Shown here piece by piece: positions 48,529 through 59,076 of a stretch of DNA of 64,000 nucleotides; positions within the stretch are counted from its first letter, which is position 1, and every line of letters begins with the position of its first letter. A model generated the notes under the pieces. That model searched no databases. It had not been told where the DNA came from and saw only the letters and a list, made by a program, of their open reading frames with translations. The stretch comes from Rhizobium binae. Its GTDB lineage: Bacteria; Pseudomonadota; Alphaproteobacteria; Rhizobiales; Rhizobiaceae. The translations under genes were made by a program, and so were the position numbers. Location of the stretch: the NCBI RefSeq assembly GCF_017357225.1, contig NZ_CP071604.1:1739001-1803000 (forward strand), given 5' to 3'.

Positions 48529-48897
48529 ATGATTCAGATGCAAACAAACCTCGACGTCGCGGATAATTCCGGCGCACGTCGTGTCATGTGCATCAAGGTG
48601 CTGGGCGGCTCGAAGCGCAAGTATGCCTCGATCGGCGACGTCATCGTCGTTTCGATCAAGGAAGCGATCCCGCGCGGCCGCGTGAAGAAGGGTGACGTGA
48701 TGAAGGCGGTTGTCGTTCGCACCGCCAAGGACATCCGTCGTCCGGATGGCTCGGTCATCCGCTTCGACACCAACGCAGCAGTCCTCATCGACAACAAGAA
48801 AGAGCCGATCGGCACCCGTATCTTCGGACCGGTTCCGCGCGAACTTCGCGCCAAGAACCACATGAAGATCATCTCGCTGGCTCCCGAAGTACTGTAA
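48529..48897 (+). CDS. rplN: 50S ribosomal protein L14
   Basis: 122 residues. [20 protein letters not shown] opening and [17 protein letters not shown] conserved. First gene of the spc group; intersubunit bridge protein. Confidence 0.98.
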   Translation: MIQMQTNLDVADNSGARRVMCIKVLGGSKRKYASIGDVIVVSIKEAIPRGRVKKGDVMKAVVVRTAKDIRRPDGSVIRFDTNAAVLIDNKKEPIGTRIFGPVPRELRAKNHMKIISLAPEVL

Positions 48898-48909
48898 GGA
48901 GCGGAAGCG

Positions 48910-49218
48910 ATGCAGAAGATTCGTAAAGGCGACAAGGTCGTCATGCTCGCTGGCAAGGACAAGGGCCGCACCGGCGAAGTCGTTCAGGTTATGCCGAAGG
49001 AAGATCGTGCGGTCGTCCGTGGCGTCAACGTCGTGAAGCGCCACCAGCGCCAGACGCAGACCCAGGAAGCCGGCATTATCAACAAGGAAGCCCCGGTTCA
49101 CCTGTCCAACATTGCAATCGTCGACAAGGACGGCAAGCCGACCCGCGTCGGTTTCAAGGTCGTTGACGGCAAGAAGGTCCGCGTGGCCAAGCGTTCTGGA
49201 GAAGTGATCGATGGCTGA
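48910..49218 (+). CDS. rplX: 50S ribosomal protein L24
   Basis: 102 residues. KOW motif [20 protein letters not shown]; assembly initiator. Overlaps rplE by eight bases. Confidence 0.97.
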   Translation: MQKIRKGDKVVMLAGKDKGRTGEVVQVMPKEDRAVVRGVNVVKRHQRQTQTQEAGIINKEAPVHLSNIAIVDKDGKPTRVGFKVVDGKKVRVAKRSGEVIDG

Positions 49219-49768
49219 GGCAAAGTACGAGCCGCGGCTCAAGAAGGAATATGTCGAGCGCATCCGCAAGGCGATGCAGGAGAAGTTCTCCTACGCCAAC
49301 GAGATGATGATTCCGAAGCTCGACAAGATCGTCATCAACATGGGCGTCGGTGAAGCGACCGCTGACTCTAAGAAGCCGACGGTTGCTGCCGCCGACCTCG
49401 CAGCGATCGCCGGTCAGAAGCCGGTCATCACCCGCGCACGCAACTCTATCGCAGGCTTCAAGGTCCGCGAAAACATGCCGATCGGCGCAAAGGTCACCCT
49501 GCGCGGCGCCCGCATGTACGAGTTCCTGGATCGTCTGGTCAACATCGCGCTCCCGCGCGTTCGCGACTTCCGCGGCCTGAACCCGAAGAGCTTTGACGGC
49601 CGTGGCAACTTCGCCATGGGCATCAAGGAGCACATTGTGTTCCCTGAGATCAACTACGACAAGGTTGATCAGATGTGGGGCATGGACATCATCGTTTGCA
49701 CGACGGCGACGACCGACGACGAAGCACGGGCTCTCCTGAAGGAGTTCAGCTTCCCGTTCCGTCAATAA
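49211..49768 (+). CDS. rplE: 50S ribosomal protein L5
   Basis: 185 residues, 5S rRNA-binding and P-site bridge protein. [18 protein letters not shown] and [20 protein letters not shown] conserved. Starts inside the rplX 3' end, so translation is probably coupled. Confidence 0.98.
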   Translation: MAEAKYEPRLKKEYVERIRKAMQEKFSYANEMMIPKLDKIVINMGVGEATADSKKPTVAAADLAAIAGQKPVITRARNSIAGFKVRENMPIGAKVTLRGARMYEFLDRLVNIALPRVRDFRGLNPKSFDGRGNFAMGIKEHIVFPEINYDKVDQMWGMDIIVCTTATTDDEARALLKEFSFPFRQ

Positions 49769-49800
49769 CCGTAACGACGAGCGTAGAAAAGGAACCTGAC

Positions 49801-50106
49801 ATGGCGAAGACAAGCGCAGTTGAAAAGAACAAGCGCCGCCGTACTACGGTCGCCAACCAGGCCGCTAAGCGGGCTGCGTTGAAGGCGATCATCATGAACC
49901 AGGCTCTTCCGATCGAAGAGCGGTTCAAGGCCTCGATCAAGCTGGCATCCCTGCCGCGCGATGGATCGAAGACCCGCATTCGCAACCGTTGCGAAGTGTC
50001 GGGCCGTCCGCGCGCATATTACCGCAAACTGCGCATGTCGCGTATTGCGCTGCGTGAACTCGGCAATCTCGGCAAGGTGCCGGGCATCGTCAAGTCGAGC
50101 TGGTAA
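49801..50106 (+). CDS. rpsN: 30S ribosomal protein S14
   Basis: 101 residues from [14 protein letters not shown]. Long, zinc-free (C-minus) form with [20 protein letters not shown]; only one Cys of the zinc type remains. No zinc paralogue in the window. Confidence 0.97.
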   Translation: MAKTSAVEKNKRRRTTVANQAAKRAALKAIIMNQALPIEERFKASIKLASLPRDGSKTRIRNRCEVSGRPRAYYRKLRMSRIALRELGNLGKVPGIVKSSW

Positions 50107-50118
50107 GGAGCAGGTTAG

Positions 50119-50517
50119 ATGACAATGACTGATCCGTTGGGCGATATGCTCACCCGTATCCGTAACGGCGCTTCCCGCCGCAAGTCGTCGGTCTCGACGC
50201 CTGCGTCCAAGCTCCGTGCACGTGTTCTCGATGTCCTGCAGTCCGAAGGCTACATCCGTGGCTATTCCGTCGTCGATTTCGGCAACGGCAAGTCGGAGCT
50301 CAACATCGAGCTGAAGTACTATGAAGGCGCATCGGTGATCCGCGAGATCGGCCGTGTGTCCAAGCCGGGCCGCCGGGTTTATGTCTCGGTCAAGTCCATT
50401 CCGCAGGTCGCGAACGGCCTCGGCATCACCATCCTTTCGACTCCGAAGGGCGTGATGGCCGATCACCAGGCTCGCGAACAGAACGTTGGTGGCGAGGTTC
50501 TCTGCTCGGTCTTCTAA
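50119..50517 (+). CDS. rpsH: 30S ribosomal protein S8
   Basis: 132 residues; central-domain assembly protein and translational repressor of the spc operon in E. coli. [18 protein letters not shown] and [20 protein letters not shown] conserved. Confidence 0.98.
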   Translation: MTMTDPLGDMLTRIRNGASRRKSSVSTPASKLRARVLDVLQSEGYIRGYSVVDFGNGKSELNIELKYYEGASVIREIGRVSKPGRRVYVSVKSIPQVANGLGITILSTPKGVMADHQAREQNVGGEVLCSVF

Positions 50518-50558
50518 GATCGGGCAGGGTCTCCATAGCGAACAGACAGGATTGAAAC

Positions 50559-51092
50559 ATGTCTCGTATCGGTAAGAAGCCCGTTCAGGTGCCTGCTGGG
50601 ATCACGGCTACGGTCGAAGGCCAGAAGGTTACTGCAAAGGGCCCGAAGGGCGAGCTGTTCTTCGTCGCGAATGACGAAATCAGCCTCAAGCTCGAAAACA
50701 ACGCGGTCGTCGTGACGCCGCTGAACCAGTCCAAGAATGCACGGTCGAAGTGGGGCATGTCCCGCACGATGATCGAAGGCATCTTCAAGGGCGTCAAGGA
50801 AGGTTTCGAGCGCAAGCTTGAAATCAACGGCGTCGGTTACCGCGCCGCCATGCAGGGCAAGAACCTGCAGCTGGCCCTCGGTTTCAGCCACGACGTGGTC
50901 TACGAACCGCCGGTCGGTATCTCGATCGCTGTGCCGAAGCCGACGGAAATCGTCGTCAGCGGCATCAACAAGCAGCAGGTCGGCCAGGTTGCCGCCGAAA
51001 TCCGCGAATATCGCGGTCCCGAGCCCTACAAGGGCAAGGGCGTTAAGTATGCCGACGAGCGGATCGTCCGCAAAGAAGGCAAGAAGAAGTAA
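50559..51092 (+). CDS. rplF: 50S ribosomal protein L6
   Basis: 177 residues. [15 protein letters not shown] opening, [21 protein letters not shown] and the C-terminal [15 protein letters not shown] conserved. Confidence 0.98.
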   Translation: MSRIGKKPVQVPAGITATVEGQKVTAKGPKGELFFVANDEISLKLENNAVVVTPLNQSKNARSKWGMSRTMIEGIFKGVKEGFERKLEINGVGYRAAMQGKNLQLALGFSHDVVYEPPVGISIAVPKPTEIVVSGINKQQVGQVAAEIREYRGPEPYKGKGVKYADERIVRKEGKKK

Positions 51093-51104
51093 GGATCACG
51101 CGAA

Positions 51105-51467
51105 ATGGCTAGCAGGAAAGAAGCACTTGCACGTCGTGCCAACCGCGTGCGCCGTCATATCAAGTCGGTGGCCAATGGCCGTCCGCGCCTGTCGGTTCAT
51201 CGCTCATCGAAGAACATCTATGCCCAGATCATCGACGATGTGGCCGGCAAGACGCTTGCGTCCGCCTCCACCCTCGATAAGGATCTGCGCGGTTCTCTGA
51301 AGACCGGTGCCGATACCGCCGCCGCTGCTGCAGTGGGCAAGCTCGTCGCCGAGCGCGCCTCCAAGGCCGGCGTGTCGGAGGTCGTGTTCGACCGTGGCGC
51401 CTTCATTTATCATGGTCGCATCAAGGCTCTCGCCGAAGCGGCCCGCGAAGGCGGTCTCACCTTCTGA
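51105..51467 (+). CDS. rplR: 50S ribosomal protein L18
   Basis: 120 residues, 5S rRNA-binding. [20 protein letters not shown] and [20 protein letters not shown] conserved. Followed by a strong terminator-like hairpin before rpsE. Confidence 0.98.
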   Translation: MASRKEALARRANRVRRHIKSVANGRPRLSVHRSSKNIYAQIIDDVAGKTLASASTLDKDLRGSLKTGADTAAAAAVGKLVAERASKAGVSEVVFDRGAFIYHGRIKALAEAAREGGLTF

Positions 51468-51473
51468 TCAGTT

Positions 51474-51506
51474 TCCGGCCGGACGCTTTTGCGCCGGCCG
51501 GATTTT
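51474..51506 (+). terminator. Terminator-like hairpin between rplR and rpsE
   Basis: TCCGGCCGG, bulged A, CGC, loop TTTT, GCG, CCGGCCGGA: 12 bp with one bulge, then TTTT (51503-51506). The downstream GCCGG at 51508-51512 could pair with the right arm instead, giving a competing fold. Confidence 0.65.
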
Positions 51507-51600
51507 CGCCGGACCGCAAGGCACTCCTCGAGAAAGGGAAGGCTGATGCGGTCCTCATTTGTTTGCCGATTGCACCCGGAAAAGAAAAAGGAAGAGGACA

Positions 51601-52170
51601 ATGGCACAGGAAAGAAGGCCGCAGCGGGAAGACCGCCAGAGCCGTGAAGAGCGCGATAGCGAATTCGTCGACAAGCTTGTCGCGATCAACCGCGTCGCCA
51701 AGGTCGTCAAGGGCGGCCGTCGTTTTGGTTTCGCAGCACTCGTCGTCGTCGGCGACCAGAAGGGCCGCGTCGGCTTCGGCCATGGCAAGGCACGCGAAGT
51801 GCCGGAAGCCATCCGCAAGGCAACCGAAGCTGCCAAGCGCGAACTGATCTTCGTACCGCTGCGTGACGGCCGTACGCTGCATCACGACGTTCATGGCCGC
51901 CACGGCGCCGGCAAGGTTCTGCTGCGCTCGGCCAAGGTCGGTACCGGCATCATCGCCGGCGGTCCGATGCGCGCCGTTTTCGAAACGCTCGGCATGCACG
52001 ACGTCGTCGCCAAGTCGACCGGTTCGTCGAACCCCTACAACATGGTTCGCGCCACCTTCGACGCTCTGAAGCACCAGGTTCACCCGAAGGACATCGCAGC
52101 TCAGCGCGGCATCAAGTATGCAACGCTGCAGGCTCGTCGTAGCGCCTCCGGCAACGCCTCTGAAGAATAA
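51601..52170 (+). CDS. rpsE: 30S ribosomal protein S5
   Basis: 189 residues from [17 protein letters not shown], start set by GGAAGAGG upstream; an in-frame codon at 51559 is rejected. S5 fidelity protein with [20 protein letters not shown] and the [19 protein letters not shown] segment. 133-base spacer upstream is long for this pair. Confidence 0.98.
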   Translation: MAQERRPQREDRQSREERDSEFVDKLVAINRVAKVVKGGRRFGFAALVVVGDQKGRVGFGHGKAREVPEAIRKATEAAKRELIFVPLRDGRTLHHDVHGRHGAGKVLLRSAKVGTGIIAGGPMRAVFETLGMHDVVAKSTGSSNPYNMVRATFDALKHQVHPKDIAAQRGIKYATLQARRSASGNASEE

Positions 52171-52183
52171 GAGGAGCTGACCA

Positions 52184-52393
52184 ATGGCCAAGGCTACCAA
52201 GAAGGCTGAAGCGAAGACTGTCACGATCGAACAGATCGGCAGCCCGATTCGCCGTCCGGACGTCCAGCAGCGCACGCTGATCGGTCTCGGACTGAACAAG
52301 ATGCACCGTCGCCGCACGCTGGAGGATACTCCTTCGGTTCGTGGCATGATCCGTGCTGTCCAGCATCTCGTTCGCGTCGTCGACGAGAAGTGA
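52184..52393 (+). CDS. rpmD: 50S ribosomal protein L30
   Basis: 69 residues. [20 protein letters not shown] and [20 protein letters not shown] conserved. Confidence 0.97.
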   Translation: MAKATKKAEAKTVTIEQIGSPIRRPDVQQRTLIGLGLNKMHRRRTLEDTPSVRGMIRAVQHLVRVVDEK

Positions 52394-52409
52394 GACGGAG
52401 GAAACGCTC

Positions 52410-52886
52410 ATGAAACTCAATGAAATCAAGGACAACGAAGGCTCGACCCACAGCCGCAAGCGCCTCGGCCGCGGCATCGGCTCGGGCTCGGGCAAGACCG
52501 GTGGTCGCGGTGTGAAGGGTCAGAAGTCCCGTTCCGGCGTCGCCATCAACGGCTTCGAAGGCGGCCAGATGCCGATCTACCGTCGCCTGCCGAAGCGCGG
52601 CTTCAATAACATCTTCGCTTCCGACTTCGTCGTCGTGTCGCTCGCCCGTATCCAGGCCGCGATCGACGCCGGCAAGCTCGATGCGAAGGCCACGGTTGAC
52701 GCAGCCTCCCTCAAGGCTGCCGGCGTCATCCGCCGTGCCAAGGACGGTGTGCGCGTTCTCGCCGACGGCGAACTCAAGGCCAAGATCACCATCGTCGTCG
52801 CGGGCGCTTCCAAGCCTGCCGTCGAGAAGATCGAAAAGGCCGGCGGCAGCGTGACGCTGCTCTCGGCTCCTGTTGCAGCCGAATAA
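52410..52886 (+). CDS. rplO: 50S ribosomal protein L15
   Basis: 158 residues from [25 protein letters not shown] precedes it. [37 protein letters not shown] conserved. Confidence 0.98.
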   Translation: MKLNEIKDNEGSTHSRKRLGRGIGSGSGKTGGRGVKGQKSRSGVAINGFEGGQMPIYRRLPKRGFNNIFASDFVVVSLARIQAAIDAGKLDAKATVDAASLKAAGVIRRAKDGVRVLADGELKAKITIVVAGASKPAVEKIEKAGGSVTLLSAPVAAE

Positions 52887-52901
52887 TAATCTGATGATAT
52901 G

Positions 52902-52932
52902 TCGCCCGGGGTGCTTCACACCGGGCGATTTT
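52902..52932 (+). terminator. Terminator-like hairpin between rplO and secY
   Basis: TCGCCCGG (52902-52909) with CCGGGCGA (52921-52928), one internal mismatch, inner GTG/CAC, then TTTT (52929-52932). 236-base spacer to secY. Confidence 0.6.
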
Positions 52933-53122
52933 GCTCCCATATGTGGGCCTCACAAAATGTTGGCTGGCGCGCTCGCGTCACGCCGGTAAGACTGGAAAAC
53001 AAGGGTGAGGCATGGGGTTGCACTGCAATCCGTTCCAAGCCCGGTTTTGAATAATTTTCATACTGATTCCGGGGCCGGCCTGTCCCCCAGAGACGGCCGG
53101 AATTGGTAGCGCGGAGAATCGC

Positions 53123-54463
53123 ATGGCTTCTGCAGCGGAACAATTGGCATCCAACCTCAATTTTTCGACCTTTGCCAAAGCCGAGGATTTGAAGAAGCGC
53201 CTGTGGTTCACACTGGCAGCTCTCCTCGTCTACAGGCTCGGCACCCATATTCCGCTCCCGGGTCTCAATCCCGAAGCCTATGCCCAGGCTTTCCGCGGCC
53301 AGGCAGGCGGCATTCTCGGCCTTTTCAACATGTTCTCGGGCGGCGCCGTTCAGCGCATGGCGATTTTCGCGCTCGGCATCATGCCCTATATCTCCGCTTC
53401 GATCATCGTGCAGCTGATGACCTCGGTCGTGCCGGCGCTCGAAAACCTGAAGAAGGAAGGCGAGCAGGGCCGCAAGATCATCAACCAGTATACCCGCTAC
53501 GGCACGGTGATTCTCGGTGCGCTGCAGGCCTACGGCATTGCCGCCGGTCTTGAGAGCGGCCAGGGCCTCGTCGTCGAGCCGGGCTGGTTCTTCCGTGTAT
53601 CCACCGTCCTGACGCTGCTGGGCGGCACGATGTTCCTGATGTGGCTCGGCGAGCAGATCACCTCGCGCGGCATCGGCAACGGCATTTCGCTGATCATCTT
53701 CGCCGGCATCGCCGCCGGACTCCCCACGGCGCTTGCAGGCACGCTGGAACTCGGCCGCACCGGTGCGCTGTCGACTCCGCTCATCCTGCTCGTCATTATC
53801 GTTGCGATCGGCGTCATCGGCGTCATCGTCTTCGTGGAGCGTGCGCAGCGCCGGCTGCTGATTCAATATCCGAAGCGCCAGGTCGGCAACCGCATGTTCC
53901 AGGGCGACACCTCGCATCTGCCGCTCAAGCTCAACACCTCGGGCGTTATCCCGGCGATTTTCGCGTCGTCGCTGTTGCTGCTGCCGGCAACGATTGCCGG
54001 CTTTGCCAGAACCACTGCAATGCCGGCCTGGGCGACGTCGATCGTTGCGGCGCTCGGCCATGGCCAGCCGCTCTACATGGTGCTCTATGCGGCACTGATC
54101 GCCTTCTTCGCCTTCTTCTACACGGCCATCGTCTTCAATCCGAAGGACACGGCCGACAATCTGAAGAAGCATGGCGGCTTCATTCCCGGCATCCGTCCGG
54201 GTGAGCGCACCGCCGAATATATCGACTACGTGCTGACCCGCATCACGATGATCGGCGCGATCTATCTCGTCTTCGTCTGCATCCTTCCGGAGATTTTGGT
54301 GTCGCAAACCGGCATTCCATTATCCCTTGGTGGGACTTCGCTTTTGATCGTGGTTAGCGTAACTCTTGATACGGTTGCACAGATCCAGGGTCACCTGATC
54401 GCGCAGCAATACGAAGGCCTGATCAAGAAATCGAAGTTGCGTGGAGGAAAGAGGGGGCGATGA
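53123..54463 (+). CDS. secY: Preprotein translocase subunit SecY
   Basis: 446-residue channel with ten membrane helices. [37 protein letters not shown] and the cytoplasmic loop [17 protein letters not shown] conserved. Overlaps adk by four bases (ATGA). No rpmJ follows. Confidence 0.97.
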   Translation: MASAAEQLASNLNFSTFAKAEDLKKRLWFTLAALLVYRLGTHIPLPGLNPEAYAQAFRGQAGGILGLFNMFSGGAVQRMAIFALGIMPYISASIIVQLMTSVVPALENLKKEGEQGRKIINQYTRYGTVILGALQAYGIAAGLESGQGLVVEPGWFFRVSTVLTLLGGTMFLMWLGEQITSRGIGNGISLIIFAGIAAGLPTALAGTLELGRTGALSTPLILLVIIVAIGVIGVIVFVERAQRRLLIQYPKRQVGNRMFQGDTSHLPLKLNTSGVIPAIFASSLLLLPATIAGFARTTAMPAWATSIVAALGHGQPLYMVLYAALIAFFAFFYTAIVFNPKDTADNLKKHGGFIPGIRPGERTAEYIDYVLTRITMIGAIYLVFVCILPEILVSQTGIPLSLGGTSLLIVVSVTLDTVAQIQGHLIAQQYEGLIKKSKLRGGKRGR

Positions 54464-55110
54464 GACTTATCCTTTTGGGGCCGCCGGGCGCGGGCAAGGG
54501 AACCCAGGCCCAGCGGATCGTGGAAAAGCACGGCATTCCGCAGCTTTCCACGGGAGAAATGCTGCGTGCAGCGGTCAATGCCGGCACGGAAGTCGGCAAG
54601 CGCGCCAAGGCGGTGATGGACGCCGGCAAGCTGGTCTCGGATGAGATCGTCATTGCCATCGTCTCGGAGCGAATCGATCAGCCCGATTGCGCCAACGGCT
54701 TCATTCTCGACGGCTTCCCCCGGACGCTGGTCCAGGCGGACGCCACCGAGGCGATGCTGAAGGCCAAGGGTCTCGATCTTTCCGTCGTAGTGGAATTCCG
54801 AGTCGATGATGCAGAACTGGTCCGTCGTGTTGCCGGTCGCTACTCCTGTGCACAGTGCGGCAGCGTCTATCACGACACCGACAAGGTTCCGGCCAGTGAA
54901 GGCGTTTGCGACAAGTGCGGTTCAACCCACTTCAAGCGCCGTCCGGACGACACTCCGGAAACCATGACGGCGCGGTTGCAGGTCTATTACAAGGAAACCT
55001 CACCGCTGATCGGCTACTACCATGCCAAGGGCAAGCTCAAGTCCGTCGACGGCATGGCGGAGATCGATCAGGTGACAGCCGAGGTCGAAGCCATTCTTTG
55101 CAAGCTTTAA
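54460..55110 (+). CDS. adk: Adenylate kinase with four-Cys (zinc-type) lid
   Basis: 216 residues, long form. P-loop [10 protein letters not shown] (7-16), STGEMLR, DGFPRT, and a LID domain with Cys130, Cys133, Cys150 and Cys153 (YSCAQCGS...GVCDKCGS), the zinc-binding arrangement usual in Gram-positive bacteria; E. coli has His/Ser/Asp/Thr instead. Coupled to secY by ATGA. Confidence 0.97.
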   Translation: MRLILLGPPGAGKGTQAQRIVEKHGIPQLSTGEMLRAAVNAGTEVGKRAKAVMDAGKLVSDEIVIAIVSERIDQPDCANGFILDGFPRTLVQADATEAMLKAKGLDLSVVVEFRVDDAELVRRVAGRYSCAQCGSVYHDTDKVPASEGVCDKCGSTHFKRRPDDTPETMTARLQVYYKETSPLIGYYHAKGKLKSVDGMAEIDQVTAEVEAILCKL

Positions 55111-55332
55111 GGCTTTGAAAATAAAACTTGGCGGAACGGTTGCTTTTCAGCAGTGATTCCGCTAAACACCGCGCCAACTCGCGACATTCCATGCGATCGG
55201 CGCGGATTTCCCAGGGAAGTCCGGGTTCGGTCGTTTTGACATGTTGCGGACCTAAATTTGAACGGGCGGTTCCAAAGACCGCATAACGAAGCCCACTTGC
55301 CGGATGGCAACTGGAATGCAAGGAGAACAGGC

Positions 55333-55701
55333 GTGGCACGTATCGCTGGCGTCAACATCCCGACTGCAAAGCGCGTTGTCATCGCGCTGACCTACATTCA
55401 CGGGATCGGTCCGAAATTCGCACAGGAAATCGTCGAGAAGGTCGGTATCCCGGCTGAACGCCGAGTGCATCAGCTGACGGACGCCGAAGTCCTTCAGATC
55501 CGCGAAGCCATCGACCGCGACTATCAGGTCGAGGGCGATCTTCGTCGCGATACCGCGATGAACATCAAGCGTCTGATGGATCTCGGCTGCTACCGCGGCC
55601 TGCGTCATCGTCGCGGCCTTCCGGTCCGTGGTCAGCGTACGCACACCAATGCCCGCACCCGCAAGGGTCCGGCAAAGGCAATCGCTGGCAAGAAGAAGTA
55701 A
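55333..55701 (+). CDS. rpsM: 30S ribosomal protein S13
   Basis: 122 residues from GTG 55333 ([15 protein letters not shown]...), preceded by AAGGAGAACAG. Intersubunit bridge protein; [20 protein letters not shown] and [19 protein letters not shown] conserved. 222 bases after adk, including a GCGGAA/TTCCGC hairpin at 55131-55162. Confidence 0.97.
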   Translation: MARIAGVNIPTAKRVVIALTYIHGIGPKFAQEIVEKVGIPAERRVHQLTDAEVLQIREAIDRDYQVEGDLRRDTAMNIKRLMDLGCYRGLRHRRGLPVRGQRTHTNARTRKGPAKAIAGKKK

Positions 55702-55834
55702 TCTCCGGGAAACCGGGACGAGGGGGCTGGCGGTCTGCGCCGGCCTCTTTTGAGTTTGGAGCGGGACCATATAGGCGCCGTTCCGGTGTAGCCGCTGGCA
55801 TTACGGCGGTGAAGAGATCAACGAAAGGAATAAC

Positions 55835-56224
55835 ATGGCTAAGGAAGCCGTCCGCGTTCGCCGTCGCGAGCGCAAGAATATCTCGTCGGGTGTCGCTCAC
55901 GTCAACTCGACCTTCAACAACACGATGATCACCATCACCGATGCGCAGGGCAATGCGATCGCCTGGTCGTCGGCTGGCGCCAAGGGCTTCAAGGGCTCGC
56001 GCAAGTCGACCCCGTTCGCTGCCCAGATCGCTGCCGAAGACTGCGCCAAGAAGGCCCAGGAGCACGGCATGAAGTCGCTGGAAGTCGAAGTCTGCGGTCC
56101 GGGTTCGGGTCGTGAATCGGCTCTGCGCGCGCTCCAGGCTGCGGGTTTCATGATCACGTCCATCCGCGACGTGACCCCGATCCCGCACAATGGCTGCCGT
56201 CCGCGCAAGAAGCGCCGCGTCTGA
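55835..56224 (+). CDS. rpsK: 30S ribosomal protein S11
   Basis: 129 residues, platform protein. [20 protein letters not shown] and [18 protein letters not shown] conserved. rpsD does not follow, unlike E. coli. Confidence 0.98.
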   Translation: MAKEAVRVRRRERKNISSGVAHVNSTFNNTMITITDAQGNAIAWSSAGAKGFKGSRKSTPFAAQIAAEDCAKKAQEHGMKSLEVEVCGPGSGRESALRALQAAGFMITSIRDVTPIPHNGCRPRKKRRV

Positions 56225-56237
56225 TCATCGCTCTCGT

Positions 56238-56271
56238 CACCGGTGAGCGCCTTCGCGCTCCCGGTGGTTTT
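56238..56271 (+). terminator. Terminator-like hairpin between rpsK and rpoA
   Basis: CACCGG, bulged T, GAGCGC, loop CTTC, GCGCTC, CCGGTG: 12 bp with a single bulge, followed by GTTTT. 97-base spacer. Confidence 0.65.
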
Positions 56272-56321
56272 CAAGCTCGGTTGCCACGATTGGATGGTGG
56301 CAACGAACGGAAGGCAAACTC

Positions 56322-57332
56322 ATGATTCAGAAGAACTGGCAGGAACTGATCAAGCCGAACAAGGTGGAGTTCTCCTCGAGCTCGCGCACCAGGGCGACGC
56401 TCGTTGCCGAACCGTTGGAGCGCGGTTTCGGCCTCACCCTCGGCAACGCACTGCGCCGCGTTCTGCTCTCCTCGCTGCGCGGTGCCGCCGTCACGGCGGT
56501 GCAGATCGACGGCGTGCTGCATGAATTCTCCTCGATTCCGGGCGTTCGCGAAGACGTCACGGACATCGTGCTCAACATCAAGGAAATCGCCATCAAGATG
56601 GATGGCGACGACGCGAAGCGCATGGTCGTGCGTAAGCAGGGCCCGGGCGTTGTCACGGCTGGCGACATCCAGACGGTCGGAGATATCGAAATCCTCAACC
56701 CCGAGCATGTGATCTGCACGCTCGACGAGGGCGCCGAAATCCGCATGGAATTCACCGTCAACAACGGCAAGGGCTACGTTCCGGCCGAGCGCAATCGTGC
56801 GGAAGATGCTCCGATCGGTCTCATCCCGGTCGACAGCCTTTATTCGCCGGTCAAGAAGGTGTCCTACAAGGTTGAGAATACCCGCGAAGGACAGGTTCTC
56901 GACTACGACAAGCTGAACATGACCATCGAAACCGATGGCTCGATCACCGGCGAAGACGCCGTCGCATTCGCGGCGCGCATCCTCCAGGATCAGCTTGGCG
57001 TCTTCGTCAACTTTGACGAGCCGCAGAAGGAAACCGAAGAAGAAGCAGTCACCGAACTCGCTTTCAACCCGGCTCTCCTCAAGAAGGTGGACGAACTCGA
57101 GCTGTCGGTCCGTTCGGCAAACTGCCTGAAGAACGACAATATCGTCTACATCGGCGACCTCATTCAGAAGACCGAAGCAGAAATGCTCCGCACACCGAAT
57201 TTTGGTCGCAAGTCGCTGAACGAAATCAAGGAAGTTCTCGCTTCCATGGGCCTGCACCTCGGCATGGAAGTGCCGGCCTGGCCGCCCGAGAACATCGAAG
57301 ATCTCGCCAAGCGTTACGAAGACCAATACTGA
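56322..57332 (+). CDS. rpoA: RNA polymerase subunit alpha
   Basis: 336 residues. N-terminal dimerisation domain ([20 protein letters not shown]), linker, and C-terminal UP-element/activator domain ([40 protein letters not shown]). Complete. Between rpsK and rplQ. Confidence 0.99.
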   Translation: MIQKNWQELIKPNKVEFSSSSRTRATLVAEPLERGFGLTLGNALRRVLLSSLRGAAVTAVQIDGVLHEFSSIPGVREDVTDIVLNIKEIAIKMDGDDAKRMVVRKQGPGVVTAGDIQTVGDIEILNPEHVICTLDEGAEIRMEFTVNNGKGYVPAERNRAEDAPIGLIPVDSLYSPVKKVSYKVENTREGQVLDYDKLNMTIETDGSITGEDAVAFAARILQDQLGVFVNFDEPQKETEEEAVTELAFNPALLKKVDELELSVRSANCLKNDNIVYIGDLIQKTEAEMLRTPNFGRKSLNEIKEVLASMGLHLGMEVPAWPPENIEDLAKRYEDQY

Positions 57333-57456
57333 GAAAACAAAAGGCAGGCTCTATCGGCTGCCTTTCCCCGTCAAACAGCAGGCATATCGCCTGCATGTGC
57401 CAGGAAACGGCAGGCCCGGTAACGAAGTAAGGGCCCTGCATTAAAGGAGAATAGCA

Positions 57457-57879
57457 ATGCGCCACGCAAAGGCCGGCCGCAAGCTGAACAGAACCGCAAG
57501 CCACCGCAAGGCGATGTTCGCCAACATGGCGGCTTCGCTGATCACCCACGAGCAGATCGTCACGACTCTGCCGAAGGCCAAGGAAATCCGTCCGATCGTC
57601 GAAAAGCTCGTGACGCTCGGCAAGCGCGGCGACCTGCACGCCCGCCGTCAGGCGATCTCGCAGATCCGCGATGCCGCCGTCGTTTCGAAGCTGTTCGACA
57701 CGATCGCAACGCGTTACGCCACCCGCAACGGCGGCTACCTGCGCATCATGAAGGCCGGCTTCCGCCAGGGCGACAATGCCGCCATGGCCGTTGTCGAATT
57801 TGTCGACCGCGACACCTACGCCAAGGGCGCAGCCGACAAGGCCCGCGTTGCTGCCGAAGAGCAGGCCGTCGCCGCTTAA
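57457..57879 (+). CDS. rplQ: 50S ribosomal protein L17
   Basis: 140 residues. [20 protein letters not shown] and [19 protein letters not shown] conserved. Preceded by a hairpin AAAGGCAG/CTGCCTTT at 57340-57365 and followed by the operon terminator. Confidence 0.98.
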   Translation: MRHAKAGRKLNRTASHRKAMFANMAASLITHEQIVTTLPKAKEIRPIVEKLVTLGKRGDLHARRQAISQIRDAAVVSKLFDTIATRYATRNGGYLRIMKAGFRQGDNAAMAVVEFVDRDTYAKGAADKARVAAEEQAVAA

Positions 57880-57901
57880 TCTTCCGCTCCGTCGGAAATG
57901 G

Positions 57902-57935
57902 AACAGCCGGGCTGCGAAGCCCGGCTGTTTTTGTT
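57902..57935 (+). terminator. Terminator of the alpha operon
   Basis: 12-bp perfect stem AACAGCCGGGCT/AGCCCGGCTGTT, GCGA loop, T-rich tail. 22 bases past rplQ. Confidence 0.92.
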
Positions 57936-57995
57936 TGTGCATCGGCTGGCGACGGAGGAGGGGCGGCACTTGGCAACGGCTGGCAACGTTTGGAT

Positions 57996-58415
57996 GTGAA
58001 AGGACAGGTTCAATTGCCCGAAATCGTCCGGTCTCACTCTCGTGCGCAGTTCCGGCGTCTCGCGGCTCTGCTTCTCGTCATCGCCCTCGGTCTGGCGATC
58101 CGGCGGTTTGGTTATGCGCTCGATCTACCCTTCGTCATCGTCAAATACGGTGGCTCGGCGCTCTGGGGCGCGATGGTCTACCTGCTGTTGGCGCTGGGGA
58201 TCGCAAGACTGCAGCCGGTGGCAACCGCCGTCATGGCCCTGATCGTTGCGGTCTGCGTGGAACTGTTCCGCCTGTATCACACGCCTTGGCTCGACGCGTT
58301 TCGGCTGACTGCCGCAGGCGCGCTGCTGCTCGGCCGCATCTTCTCGCTGTGGAACATTCTCGCCTACGCAATGGGAATAGCCGCGGCCTGCCTGTTCGAT
58401 CCCGCGCGCCGGTGA
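57996..58415 (+). CDS. DUF2809 family membrane protein
   Basis: About 139 residues; the start is uncertain (GTG 57996 taken, TTG at 57990 and a TTG at 58014 with AAAGGACAGG upstream are alternatives). Four to five hydrophobic segments, with VCVELFRLYHTPWLDAFR and LGRIFSLWNILAYAMGI, the conserved stretch of DUF2809. Function unknown; plus strand, converging on msrQ. Confidence 0.75.
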   Translation: MKGQVQLPEIVRSHSRAQFRRLAALLLVIALGLAIRRFGYALDLPFVIVKYGGSALWGAMVYLLLALGIARLQPVATAVMALIVAVCVELFRLYHTPWLDAFRLTAAGALLLGRIFSLWNILAYAMGIAAACLFDPARR

Positions 58416-58419
58416 TCCC

Positions 58420-59076
58420 TTACGAAGCCGACGCCATCGCGCGATTGCGCATCCTGCCTTGGGCCTTTTTCCGGCTGCGGGCGATTGGTCGCCAGGAGCG
58501 GTAGAGGATGAGGGCGATGATCAGCCCGACGTAAATATATTGTTCGAGATCGAGGATCTTGGTCGAGAGGGCAAAATGCAGCGCTCCGCTGGCTGCGATG
58601 ATGTAAACGAGGCGGTGCAACCAGTTCCAGTTCGAGCCGAGGCGGCGGATCGAGAAATTATTGGATGTCCCTGCCAGCGGAATGAGCATCGCCAAGGCCG
58701 CCATGCCGAACATGATGAACGGGCGCTTCAGCACGTCGTTGACGACCGCTTGGATATCCATCGCCTGGTCGAGCACCATATAGACGGTGAAATGCATCAG
58801 CGCGTAGTAGAATGTCAAAAGGCCGAGCGCACGGCGGTAGCGCAGGTAATTCCAGCCGAACAGCTCGCGGGCGGGCGAGACGGCAAGGGTCGCGATCAGG
58901 AAGCGGATCGTCCAGATGCCGAGGAAGAGCTCGAAGGTCTTGACCGGATCGGCGCCGAGCTGATCGGTCGCGCCGAGATAGAAAGTCCAGGCGGCCGGCA
59001 GAAGGCCTGCCACATACAGCAGCCAGACGGAAGCGGGCTGCCAGCGTTTCGGGATGGCGAGGGAGAGTTCCGCCAT
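58420..59076 (-). CDS. msrQ: Heme-binding membrane subunit MsrQ
   Basis: 218 residues from [14 protein letters not shown]. Six predicted membrane helices with the ferric-reductase-like heme-b protein pattern (ALMHFTVYMVLDQ, NWLHRLVYIIAASGALH, histidines positioned as heme ligands). Passes quinol electrons to MsrP to repair periplasmic oxidised methionine. Its ATG shares one base with the msrP stop. Confidence 0.93.
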   Translation of the reverse strand: MAELSLAIPKRWQPASVWLLYVAGLLPAAWTFYLGATDQLGADPVKTFELFLGIWTIRFLIATLAVSPARELFGWNYLRYRRALGLLTFYYALMHFTVYMVLDQAMDIQAVVNDVLKRPFIMFGMAALAMLIPLAGTSNNFSIRRLGSNWNWLHRLVYIIAASGALHFALSTKILDLEQYIYVGLIIALILYRSWRPIARSRKKAQGRMRNRAMASAS

